22,539 bases of DNA from JAKAXS01 sp041940525 (GTDB lineage: Bacteria > Pseudomonadota > Alphaproteobacteria > Rhizobiales > Hyphomicrobiaceae): positions 1 to 22,539 of the forward strand of contig JBGTSB010000050.1 in assembly GCA_041940525.1 (NCBI GenBank), read 5' to 3'. The position numbers and the translations under genes were made by a program. Under the pieces are notes generated by a model. The model saw nothing but the letters and a program-made list of their open reading frames with translations. It was not told the origin of the DNA and made no database searches. The first letter of the stretch is position 1; each line of letters starts with the position of its first letter. Shown one piece after another: positions 15,542 to 22,539 of this stretch.

Positions 15542-16288
15542 TCAAGAACGGTGCTCACCAAGCGACAATTCCGCCCGCTGCATGACGCCTTCTTGTTCAA
15601 AATAGAAGGGGACGCGCCGGACGTTAGGCGGGCTTAGCCCCACGTTGAAGATCGCTCCGAGCTCCCGGATCGCTGCTTTAGTCATGCGCGGCACTTCAAG
15701 CCCCTCGGTCTCGGCCAGGCTAAACCATCCTACCTCAGATAGTTCGTCATCGGCTGGTGCAACCTTAGCCGTAATCGCTGAAGCGTCGACCATGAAGAAC
15801 CTTGTGTCGTAACGGCGTGGACGCGCGCGCGGCGTGATCGCCCGCAGGAAGTACTGAAGCCGGCTCAGCTGTGGCAAAACACCATGCTTCGCGAAAGCGG
15901 CCCAGGCGGGTGACAGGTCCTCTGGCGATGGCACGCGCAGCGACTGGACACCAGCCAACAGGCCCGTCTCTTCGTAGGTCTCGCGAATGGCGGCTAGAGC
16001 AAGCCCGCGAGCATGTGCTGGTGAATGCGCTTCTGTGCCTGGATCAGCAGGAATTTGGAGGAGAGCCGTTTCGGCGTCCGCCAGTTCATCCGCGCTAGGG
16101 GCCACCTTGTCATCGTCGTCGGCACGCCCCCCAGGAAAGACAAACACGTTGGGCAGGAAAACCTGATCGGGACGCCGCCGGCCCAGAAGAATGCGAGGCG
16201 CGCCACCCTGCCTGTCGACAATCACGAGCGTTGCCGCGTCGCGAATTGGAGGCCCGGCGGTTCCGCTGTGCGTGTCGGAGGCGGCCAT
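15542..16288 (-). CDS. NUDIX hydrolase with a split Nudix box (NUDT19-like)
   Basis: A 248-residue NUDIX-family protein, likely a pyrophosphohydrolase of a nucleotide or CoA-type substrate. FPGGRAD is at 51-57 and the catalytic RETYEETGL at 102-110. About 40 residues (DDDDKVAPSADELADAETAL and more) separate them, where a classical Nudix box has about ten. This long insertion is the layout of the NUDT19-like group. The C-terminal part carries YFLRAITPRARPRRYDTRFF and a second acidic block (DDELSEVGWFS). Substrate unknown. The ATG at 16288 is preceded by TAGGGG, and DUF983 ends 3 bases before it. Confidence 0.88.
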   Translation of the reverse strand: MAASDTHSGTAGPPIRDAATLVIVDRQGGAPRILLGRRRPDQVFLPNVFVFPGGRADDDDKVAPSADELADAETALLQIPADPGTEAHSPAHARGLALAAIRETYEETGLLAGVQSLRVPSPEDLSPAWAAFAKHGVLPQLSRLQYFLRAITPRARPRRYDTRFFMVDASAITAKVAPADDELSEVGWFSLAETEGLEVPRMTKAAIRELGAIFNVGLSPPNVRRVPFYFEQEGVMQRAELSLGEHRS

Positions 16289-16291
16289 CCC

Positions 16292-16717
16292 CTACGACGC
16301 GGAATCCGCGTCGGCGCCAATGGCGCGCGCTGGCATCTCCGGATCCTCGGTATCGCCGAAGCCGTGCATGCGTAGCGCCCACTGCAGACCGACGAGCGCG
16401 CCTTTGACGCGCGGCAGCAGAACTAGACTCATCACGATCAGCAGCGGCATCCAGATCGCCATATGCACCCACGTCTCTGGCGCCCATGCGCGCTCCACAG
16501 CGAGAACCCCACCAACGATGACGTGACCCGTCACCAGCATGGTGAAGTAGGGCGGAGCGTCATCAGCGCGATGGTGGTGTAGAGCTTCGCCACAATGTCC
16601 GCAGGTCTCGGCAACCTTGAGATACTTGGAGAAGATCTTGCCCTCGCCACACGCAGGGCACTTCTGGCGAAAGCCGCGGAACAATGCTTCGGAAACGGAT
16701 CGATCAGTCGACGACAT
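16292..16717 (-). CDS. DUF983 membrane protein with zinc-ribbon motif
   Basis: A 141-residue protein. The N-terminal part has two CxxC knuckles, CPACG (20-24) and CGHCG (39-43), expected to bind one zinc ion; two hydrophobic segments follow (about 58-76 and 86-102). This is the DUF983 layout, widespread next to rnr and a NUDIX gene in alphaproteobacteria and of unknown function. GAGG precedes the ATG at 16717. It sits 88 bases after rnr and 3 bases before the NUDIX gene on the same strand. Confidence 0.9.
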   Translation of the reverse strand: MSSTDRSVSEALFRGFRQKCPACGEGKIFSKYLKVAETCGHCGEALHHHRADDAPPYFTMLVTGHVIVGGVLAVERAWAPETWVHMAIWMPLLIVMSLVLLPRVKGALVGLQWALRMHGFGDTEDPEMPARAIGADADSAS

Positions 16718-16805
16718 TGGCTGTGCCTCGCTTGAGTGTTTTGCCTAACAATTGAGCAACGAAACGAAGGTTGCAACCGGCGGATAGTCGCGGCGCAAGC
16801 GTTCA

Positions 16806-19136
16806 CTAACGTCGCTTGCGCCTGTGTCCCAGGCGTTTAGGCAGGCGGCCCTTCATCGGCTTGGCCGGGCCATGCTTGCCTTTTGACAGCATGTCGAACC
16901 GCAACGCACCGGCCGTTGGGATGGCCTCCACCAACTGAACCTCGACGTCATCGCCAAGACGGTAGGTCTGTCCTGTTCGGCTGCCAACAAGTGCGCGTGC
17001 TTCTTCCACGTGGTGGAAGTAGTCGCTACCGAGAGTGGAGATGGGGACGAACCCATCAGCGCCGGTGTCGCTCAGCTTCACGAATAGGCCAGACCGCGTA
17101 ACGCCAGCGATGCGGCCGTTGAACGTAGCGCCGACGCGATCGGCCAGATGTGACGCGATCAACCGGTCAATCGTTTCGCGTTCGGCGGCCATTGCGCGCC
17201 GTTCCGCATTTGAGATCTGCTGAGCGATGTCAGGCAGGATCGGCTTTTCTTCGTCCGTCAGCCCGCCTTCACCGAGATCCAGTGCACGCACCAGGGCACG
17301 ATGAACGAGCAGATCGGCATATCGGCGAATGGGCGATGTGAAATGCGCGTACTTCGCCAGGTTCAAACCGAAGTGGCCGATGTTGCTAATCGAGTACTCT
17401 GCTTGCGACTGCGAACGCAGAACCACCTCGTTGACGAGATCCGAGACGGGCAGCGATTTGGCCTTGACCAGGATCTTGTTGAACGCTTCGGGCTTCAGCT
17501 GCCCCGGATTCGGAACCTTCATATCGAGCGTATCGAGAAAATCGCGAAGACTCTTCAGCTTCTCTTTCGACGGCTGGTCATGCACACGATAGACGACCGG
17601 TGTCTTGCGCTTCTCAAGCATCTGCGCGGCAGCGACGTTCGCCTGGATCATAAATTCTTCGATGAGCCGGTGAGCATCCAGACGCTCGGGAATAACAACG
17701 CGGTCAACCTGGCCGGACTTATCGAGCACGATCTTGCGCTCGGGCAAATCGAGGTCGAGTGGCTGGCGTTGGTCGCGCGCCTTGGACAGCGCCGCATAAG
17801 CGGCCCACAACGGCTTCAACACATTATCCAGGAACGGAGCGGCCTTCTCAGTCGGTTTGCCGTCAATCGCCGCTTGGGCTTCCTGATAACTGAGCTTGAC
17901 GGCCGAACGCATCATGGCTCGCATAAACGTATGCCCGCGCTTCTCGCCCGAGGCATCGAAGATCATACGAACCGCAAGACAAGCCCTATCCTCACCTTCG
18001 CGCAGAGAACATAGGTTGTTTGAAATCCTCTCAGGCAACATCGGAACAACGCGATCAGGGAAGTAAACGGAGTTGCCGCGCAATTGGGCTTCCTGATCCA
18101 GTTTCGTGCCCGGCCGAACGAAGTGGGAAACGTCAGCAATGGCTACGGTCACGATGTAGCCGCCCGGATTACGCGAATCCGTGTCGGGTTCGGCATGAAC
18201 GGCATCGTCATGGTCACGCGCGTCCGGCGGGTCGATCGTGATGAGCGGAACATCACGCAGATCCGTGCGCGCATCCATCTTGGGCGGAGTCAACCGCTCG
18301 CTCTCTTCTAAAACGCTTTCAGGAAAATCATCAGGAATGCCGTGCGCATGAACCGCAATGAGACTGATCTGGCGCTGGTCTTTCGGATTGCCGAGCGTCT
18401 CGGCAACCCGAGCCAGCGGCATCTTCATGCGCCCGCGGCGCAGCAGGTCAAAACGAACGAGGTCACCGTCCTTGGCGTCCATCTCATCGCCATCCTGAAC
18501 GGTCCAGGTTTTTAGTTCCTTGCGGTCGACCGGCTCAATCGTGCCGCCGCCCTTGGGCCGTGTGCGAAAGATCCCAAGAAACCGCCGGGCCTCGCGCGGC
18601 AGCTTCTTCATCAAACTGGCATGAAAACGATAGGGATCCGCCTCGGCTTCGGAGAGCCGGGTAATCCGCGCCAGAAGTTTGTCGCCGACACCGAGCGGCG
18701 ACTTTTCCTCTGAAGCGCCTTCACCCCGTCCCTGTTCGATCAAGACCTCCGGCCGTTCACCTTCGTCTTCCCAAACCACCGGCTTGCCGATCAGGTCACC
18801 ATCACTGTCGCGGCCGGTGATCTCTAAGACGGTGACAGGCGGAAGCGAGCCGGGCTCGCGCAGTTCCCTGCGATTTCCCGTGATCAAGCCCTCGCGAGTC
18901 ATCTCGCCCAGCAGCTTCTTGAGGCCAATCTTCCCCGCGCCTTTGATACCGAAAGCGCGCGCGATTTCTCGCTTGCCGGCTTTCTCCTCAGCCGTTGCTA
19001 AGAACGCCAGCACCGCCTCCTTGGAAGGCAGTTCACCAGGTTTGCGCTCAGGCGTCTCTCCGCTGGCGCCGCCACGAGGCTTCGACGCAGGGCGTTTGCG
19101 TGACAGCTTTCCAGTCTTTCCAATCCTGCGCGCCAT
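16806..19136 (-). CDS. rnr: Ribonuclease R
   Basis: A 776-residue processive 3'-to-5' exoribonuclease of the RNB family that degrades structured RNA, including rRNA and mRNA decay intermediates. It has a basic N-terminal extension (MARRIGKTGKLSRKRPASKP), a winged-helix-like region (about 38-100), cold-shock-like domains (about 180-290), the RNB domain with the metal-binding IDPPDARDHDDAV (301-313), ISNNLCSLREGEDR, HFTSPIRRYADLLVHR and a C-terminal S1 domain (about 660-745, FNGRIAGVTRSGLFVKL) followed by a lysine/arginine-rich tail (KRLGHRRKRR). All key acidic residues are present. GAGG precedes the ATG at 19136. It starts 24 bases after the hydratase-family gene. Confidence 0.96.
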   Translation of the reverse strand: MARRIGKTGKLSRKRPASKPRGGASGETPERKPGELPSKEAVLAFLATAEEKAGKREIARAFGIKGAGKIGLKKLLGEMTREGLITGNRRELREPGSLPPVTVLEITGRDSDGDLIGKPVVWEDEGERPEVLIEQGRGEGASEEKSPLGVGDKLLARITRLSEAEADPYRFHASLMKKLPREARRFLGIFRTRPKGGGTIEPVDRKELKTWTVQDGDEMDAKDGDLVRFDLLRRGRMKMPLARVAETLGNPKDQRQISLIAVHAHGIPDDFPESVLEESERLTPPKMDARTDLRDVPLITIDPPDARDHDDAVHAEPDTDSRNPGGYIVTVAIADVSHFVRPGTKLDQEAQLRGNSVYFPDRVVPMLPERISNNLCSLREGEDRACLAVRMIFDASGEKRGHTFMRAMMRSAVKLSYQEAQAAIDGKPTEKAAPFLDNVLKPLWAAYAALSKARDQRQPLDLDLPERKIVLDKSGQVDRVVIPERLDAHRLIEEFMIQANVAAAQMLEKRKTPVVYRVHDQPSKEKLKSLRDFLDTLDMKVPNPGQLKPEAFNKILVKAKSLPVSDLVNEVVLRSQSQAEYSISNIGHFGLNLAKYAHFTSPIRRYADLLVHRALVRALDLGEGGLTDEEKPILPDIAQQISNAERRAMAAERETIDRLIASHLADRVGATFNGRIAGVTRSGLFVKLSDTGADGFVPISTLGSDYFHHVEEARALVGSRTGQTYRLGDDVEVQLVEAIPTAGALRFDMLSKGKHGPAKPMKGRLPKRLGHRRKRR

Positions 19137-19160
19137 TCAACCTCGCCAGTTCATGCCAAT

Positions 19161-19973
19161 TCAGCGGCCTTGAAAGTTGGGTTTGCGCTTTTCCATGAAA
19201 GCGCGCCGCCCTTCGGCATAGTCCGCGCTTTCAAAGCAGGCGCGGACCAAATCGTCCAGTCTGGCATAGTCGGGCGAGGCCGCGTTCCGGGTCAGCTCGT
19301 CAATCGATTGCTTGGCAGCCTTGACCGATAGCGGTGCGTTCGCGGCAATTTCTCCCGCAAGCGCGCGCACTGTGTCCTCCAATGCTTCTGGCTCCACGAC
19401 GCGATCGACAAGCCCCATCGCTAGTGCTGACGTCGCGTCAAAGCGCTTGCCCGTAAAGAGCAGTTCCTTGACGCGTGAAGGCGGAGCAAGCGCTAACAGC
19501 TGTCTCACCCACCTGGCATTGTAGCCCAAGCCAAGCTTGGCTGCGGGAATAGCAAACTGGGCCTTACTGTCGGCAATGCGGAAATCGCAGCACGCGGCAA
19601 TGCCAAGTCCGCCGCCCAGGCAATGACCGTGAACCATGGCGATCACAGGTTTTTCGGCTTTCGTGATCGCGTTGAAGGCGTCGTGATTGAGTGCGTCGTA
19701 AGCTTTGGCTTTATCGCCGGTGCGTGCACCTTCAAACTCGGAAATGTCTGCTCCGGCAGAGAACGCGCGATCGCCCGCGCCGCGAAGGACTATGACGCGC
19801 ACAGCCGGATCAGCCACCGCACGCGCGATATGGGCGGGCATCGCCTCCCACATGGCGGATGTCAGCGCATTCAGCCGCTTGGGGTTATCGTTCACGATAA
19901 ACGCCAAAGGGCCATCAGCCACATATGTTAACGCGGGAGCACTTTCAGCGGATTGGCTGCTTTGATCAGACAT
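19161..19973 (-). CDS. Enoyl-CoA hydratase/isomerase family protein lacking both classical catalytic glutamates
   Basis: A 270-residue crotonase-fold protein. The CoA-binding and oxyanion-hole segments are there: RAFSAGADISEF and MVHGHCLGGGLGIAACCDFRIA. However, aligned by eye to rat hydratase, the positions of Glu144 and Glu164 are Gly124 (GGGLGIA) and Ala144 (FAIPAAKLG). Classical hydration of enoyl-CoA is therefore unlikely, and another CoA-thioester reaction is more probable; the substrate is unknown. The frame is open to 20228, but the ATG at 19973 has AGGA 8 bases before it and fits the family start. It leads the minus-strand run into rnr, a place often held by topA in relatives. Confidence 0.88.
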   Translation of the reverse strand: MSDQSSQSAESAPALTYVADGPLAFIVNDNPKRLNALTSAMWEAMPAHIARAVADPAVRVIVLRGAGDRAFSAGADISEFEGARTGDKAKAYDALNHDAFNAITKAEKPVIAMVHGHCLGGGLGIAACCDFRIADSKAQFAIPAAKLGLGYNARWVRQLLALAPPSRVKELLFTGKRFDATSALAMGLVDRVVEPEALEDTVRALAGEIAANAPLSVKAAKQSIDELTRNAASPDYARLDDLVRACFESADYAEGRRAFMEKRKPNFQGR

Positions 19974-20127
19974 GCAACATCCTACATTGAAGGGGTGGTA
20001 TACGGTGAATAGCATCTCTACTGTGCTTTTGCGCCGTTCACGACGCACTGCGGCAAGATGTTTACATTGACGCGGGCCATGGCACTGGCTACCCCGGGTC
20101 TCAAACGCGAAAAAGGCAGGACATATC

Positions 20128-20970
20128 ATGGCAGCCAAGCGCGCTCCAACCGTCGTCGCCCATCCAGGCGCCAGCGGTGGTCCAGACAAGATTTGGGACG
20201 AGATCTGCGCCGAGGCCGCGGCCGCCATCTCCGCCGAGCCCGCTCTTGGCGGCTTTATCTACGCCACGGTTCTCAGTCACTCCCGCTTGGAAGACGTGAT
20301 CTGCCACCGTGTGGCCAATCGCTTGGGTGTCACTGCCGACGCCAATCTGATCATGCAGTCTTTCCAGGCGCTCTTGGAAAAGAACCCGGAAATCTCCGCT
20401 ATCTTCCGCGCCGACTTGGCAGCGGTGCGCGATCGCGACCCGGCATGCAACCGCTACATTGAGCCTCTGTTATTCTTTAAAGGTTTCCACGCGCTGGCGA
20501 CCCACAGGTTTGCGCACGCCATGTGGCGCGACGGGCGGAAGGACTTCGCGCTCTATCTGCAAAGCGAAGGCTCCAGACTGTTCGCGGTCGACATTCACCC
20601 CGGCGCTCGCATCGGCAAGGGGCTCATGCTCGACCACGCGACTGGCATCGTGATCGGCGAAACGGCGGTCGTCGGCGACGATTGCTCGTTCCTGCACGCT
20701 GTGACGCTGGGCGGCAGCGGCAAGGTAAGCGGTGATCGCCATCCGAAGATCGGCTCCGGCGTCCTCATCGGCGCCGGCGCTAAAGTGCTCGGCAATATTC
20801 ACGTGGGCAACTTCTCAAAGATTGCCGCAGGTTCCGTTGTCTTGACGGACGTTCCGCCGAATATGACAGCGGCCGGCGTGCCCGCGCGCATTGTGGGCTC
20901 GGCAGGCTGCGCCGAACCTGCTAACTCTATGGACCAGTACATTGGGCCGGACGATTACGCCTGCTTGTAA
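20128..20970 (+). CDS. cysE: Serine O-acetyltransferase
   Basis: A 280-residue enzyme that acetylates L-serine with acetyl-CoA, the first step of cysteine synthesis. The N-terminal helical domain (about 20-145) carries the family's SFQALLEKNPEI and FFKGFHALATHR segments. The left-handed beta-helix follows with VDIHPGARIGKG (Asp155), LDHATGIVIGETAV (His170), LHAVTLGG and DRHPKIGSGVLIGAGAKVLG. Asp155 and His170 match the catalytic pair of E. coli CysE. It ends in the hydrophobic YACL, different from the usual terminal isoleucine that docks into cysteine synthase. GGCAGGA precedes the ATG. Confidence 0.95.
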   Translation: MAAKRAPTVVAHPGASGGPDKIWDEICAEAAAAISAEPALGGFIYATVLSHSRLEDVICHRVANRLGVTADANLIMQSFQALLEKNPEISAIFRADLAAVRDRDPACNRYIEPLLFFKGFHALATHRFAHAMWRDGRKDFALYLQSEGSRLFAVDIHPGARIGKGLMLDHATGIVIGETAVVGDDCSFLHAVTLGGSGKVSGDRHPKIGSGVLIGAGAKVLGNIHVGNFSKIAAGSVVLTDVPPNMTAAGVPARIVGSAGCAEPANSMDQYIGPDDYACL

Positions 20971-21026
20971 GCTAAAATAGGCGCGGCCTGATCGGGCCAA
21001 TGCCGAAAATCAAAAAGGAGCATGTT

Positions 21027-21239
21027 TTGAACAAAGACGAGATGGCCAAGGTCGAAGCCTATTTGCAGAAAACATTTGGCAACAAGGCCATCACCGTGCG
21101 TGCGCGCCCGAAGAAGGACGACTCCGCCGAAGTTTACATCAACGACGACTTTATCGCCGTGCTCTTCAGCGACGAAGACGACGATGATAGCTATCAGTTC
21201 CAGATGGCGATTCTGGCCGAGGATCTGGCGGACGCGTGA
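21027..21239 (+). CDS. DUF3126 family protein
   Basis: A 70-residue acidic cytoplasmic protein: MNKDEMAKVEAYLQKTFGN, RARPKKDDSAEVYINDDFIAV, a run of acidic residues (SDEDDDDS) and FQMAILAEDL at the end. This is the DUF3126 pattern, a small alphaproteobacterial family of unknown function. The start is taken as TTG at 21027 because AAAAAGGAG lies 6 bases before it and known members start at this point; the ATG at 21000 would put that ribosome-binding site inside the gene. It lies between cysE and the carbonic anhydrase gene on the same strand. Confidence 0.8.
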   Translation: MNKDEMAKVEAYLQKTFGNKAITVRARPKKDDSAEVYINDDFIAVLFSDEDDDDSYQFQMAILAEDLADA

Positions 21240-21278
21240 GCAGACGATGGCCCGCTTCAATAACGGGATAATCCAACA

Positions 21279-21809
21279 ATGACGCTCTACACATTAGACG
21301 GCGTATCGGTGAAGACGCCCGAGTCCGGGCGCTTCTACGTCGCCTCGAATGCTGTCGTCATCGGCAAGGTGGAGCTGTGTGAGGACTCCAGCGTCTGGTT
21401 CAACGCTGTTCTGCGCGGCGATAACGAGCTGATCCGCATCGGCGCGCGTTCCAATATCCAAGACGGCTGCGTCCTGCATACAGACCCCGGCTATCCGCTC
21501 GACGTCGCCGAGGACTGCACGATCGGCCACATGGTGATGCTGCACGGCTGCACGATCGGGCGCGGAACGCTCGTCGGGATCGGCTCGATCATCTTGAACG
21601 GCACGACGATCGGCGAGGAATGTCTGATCGGTGCCAACACGCTTATTCCCGAAGGCAAGACCATCCCGCCGCGCTCGATGGTGCTGGGCTCTCCTGGCAA
21701 GATCGTGAAGCAGTTGTCGGATGAGGACGTGGAGCGCTTTAGCAAAGGCGCCGGCCGCTATGTCACAAACGGCCAGCGCTTCAAGTCAGGCCTGAAGCCG
21801 CAATCCTGA
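21279..21809 (+). CDS. Gamma-class carbonic anhydrase family protein (YrdA/PaaY-like)
   Basis: A 176-residue left-handed beta-helix protein with hexapeptide repeats (VVIGKV, IRIGAR, CTIGHM, CTIGRG, LVGIGS). The three zinc ligands of the gamma carbonic anhydrase family are present at His67 (VLHTD), His84 and His89 (GHMVMLHGC). It ends with the helix LSDEDVERFSKGAGRYV that packs on the trimer. Family members include active anhydrases and proteins of uncertain substrate; the acidic residues needed for high activity in Cam are not obvious here. The ribosome-binding site is weak (GGGATAATCC). It overlaps the convergent thrS gene by 24 bases. Confidence 0.9.
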   Translation: MTLYTLDGVSVKTPESGRFYVASNAVVIGKVELCEDSSVWFNAVLRGDNELIRIGARSNIQDGCVLHTDPGYPLDVAEDCTIGHMVMLHGCTIGRGTLVGIGSIILNGTTIGEECLIGANTLIPEGKTIPPRSMVLGSPGKIVKQLSDEDVERFSKGAGRYVTNGQRFKSGLKPQS

Positions 21810-22539
21810 TCGCGCGGCGGATGCGCTTCGCTTCAAATCCGGCGGAATGGCCTCATCCTTTAGCGACGATACGGCTTCATCCAGCGTCAACACAGTCTGC
21901 TGCTGGCTTCCGAGCCGGCGCATGGAAACCTTGCCTTCCTCGGCTTCACGCTTTCCGACAACGAGCATGACCGGAACCTTGGTCAGCGAGTGCTCGCGGA
22001 CCTTGTAGTTGATCTTCTCGTTGCGCAGATCAATGTCTACGCGCAGACCTGCCGCCCGCAAGGCCTCCACGACCTTGACGGCATAAGCGTCGGCGTCCGA
22101 CACGATCGTGCAGACCATCACCTGCAGTGGCGAGAGCCAAAGCGGGAAGTGGCCGGCGAAGTTCTCAATCAAGATGCCGGTAAAGCGTTCAAGCGAACCG
22201 AACATGGCTCGATGGATCATCACCGGCGTCTTCTTGTTGGAATGCTCGTCGATGTAGAACGCACCGAGCCTTTCCGCGAGATTGAAGTCCACCTGCGTCG
22301 TGCCACACTGCCAATCCCGGCCGATCGCATCCTTCAAGACGTATTCGAGCTTTGGGCCGTAGAACGCGCCTTCGCCCGGATTGATCTCGGTCTTCACTTG
22401 TCCGTTGGACTGACGCTTCACTTCATCCAGAACATCCGACAAAGCCTTCTCCGCCTTGTCCCAGAGTGCGTCAGAGCCGACCCGCTTCTCCGGCCGGGTC
22501 GACAACTTGATGAAGATGTCTTCGAAGCCGAAGTCGCCG
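21786..22539 (-). CDS. thrS: Threonyl-tRNA synthetase, C-terminal part (cut by the window edge)
   Basis: The last 250 or so residues of ThrRS, which charges tRNA-Thr. The frame enters from the window end (GDFGFEDIFIKLSTRPEKR) and holds the class II core segments: FYGPKLEYVLKDAIGRDWQCG, TTQVDFNLAERLGAFYID and motif 3 with the zinc-ligand histidine (HRAMFGSLERFTGILIENF). The anticodon-binding domain follows (PLQVMVCTIVSDADAYA, NYKVREHSLTKVPVMLVVGKRE). The start lies outside the window. Convergent overlap of 24 bases with the carbonic anhydrase gene. Confidence 0.96.
   Translation of the reverse strand, partial: GDFGFEDIFIKLSTRPEKRVGSDALWDKAEKALSDVLDEVKRQSNGQVKTEINPGEGAFYGPKLEYVLKDAIGRDWQCGTTQVDFNLAERLGAFYIDEHSNKKTPVMIHRAMFGSLERFTGILIENFAGHFPLWLSPLQVMVCTIVSDADAYAVKVVEALRAAGLRVDIDLRNEKINYKVREHSLTKVPVMLVVGKREAEEGKVSMRRLGSQQQTVLTLDEAVSSLKDEAIPPDLKRSASAARSGLRLQA

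Noticed and set aside
20067..20095. TTGACG upstream of cysE as a -35 element
   Set aside because: At 17 bases spacing the -10 position reads TACCCC, which is too far from consensus.

Overview
The window is GC-rich chromosomal DNA of an alphaproteobacterium, most likely of the order Hyphomicrobiales (Rhizobiales). The evidence is the gene content: a divK-pleD cell-cycle/c-di-GMP pair, a convergent block of rnr, DUF983, NUDIX and rpmG, an EipB-like DUF1849 envelope protein, DUF3572 and DUF3126 proteins, an HWE-type sensor kinase, and a CadC-like regulator fused to TolB-like and TPR domains. No rRNA, insertion sequence, CRISPR array or phage gene was seen. One tRNA (Pro, anticodon CGG) is present.

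Layout. (1) Bases 1-1118: a broken start. The C-terminal half of an RhlE-type DEAD-box helicase (+) abuts the C-terminal tail of an unrelated minus-strand gene at about base 288; this is either a rearrangement or a contig-end chimera. (2) 1093-3201: a membrane-bound HWE histidine kinase (-). (3) 3202-3668: a gene-free stretch with a perfect hairpin and a candidate promoter, ending in tRNA-Pro. (4) 3735-6604: a SAM methyltransferase and a 63-residue unknown protein (-), divergent from a winged-helix/TolB-like/TPR regulator (+). The space between them holds a tandem 11-bp repeat that looks like an operator. This is the most self-contained regulatory unit in the window. (5) 6619-8036: a small secreted protein (-) and a visibly AT-rich gene for a membrane protein of unknown function (+), probably acquired by transfer. 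(6) 8189-12750: proline iminopeptidase (+), a RidA/glycerophosphodiesterase pair (-), EipB (+), and a DUF3572/ROK sugar kinase pair (-). (7) 12914-14722: divK-pleD (+). (8) 14755-15285: over 500 bases without a convincing protein gene; its second half (15119-15268) has several nested inverted repeats and may encode or contain a structured RNA. (9) 15286-19973: a minus-strand operon-like run of enoyl-CoA hydratase-family protein, RNase R, DUF983, NUDIX hydrolase and ribosomal protein L33. (10) 20128-21809: cysE, DUF3126 and a gamma-class carbonic anhydrase (+). The window ends in the C-terminal part of thrS (-).

Most of the window is housekeeping: RNA turnover and translation (rnr, rpmG, thrS, tRNA), cell-cycle signalling (DivK receiver and PleD diguanylate cyclase), cysteine synthesis (CysE) and envelope integrity (EipB). 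Packing is tight: four convergent gene pairs overlap at their 3' ends. The regions most worth a second look are the 288 junction, the methyltransferase/regulator unit, the AT-rich membrane gene, and the structured region between pleD and rpmG. All identifications come from reading motifs by eye; no database search was run.
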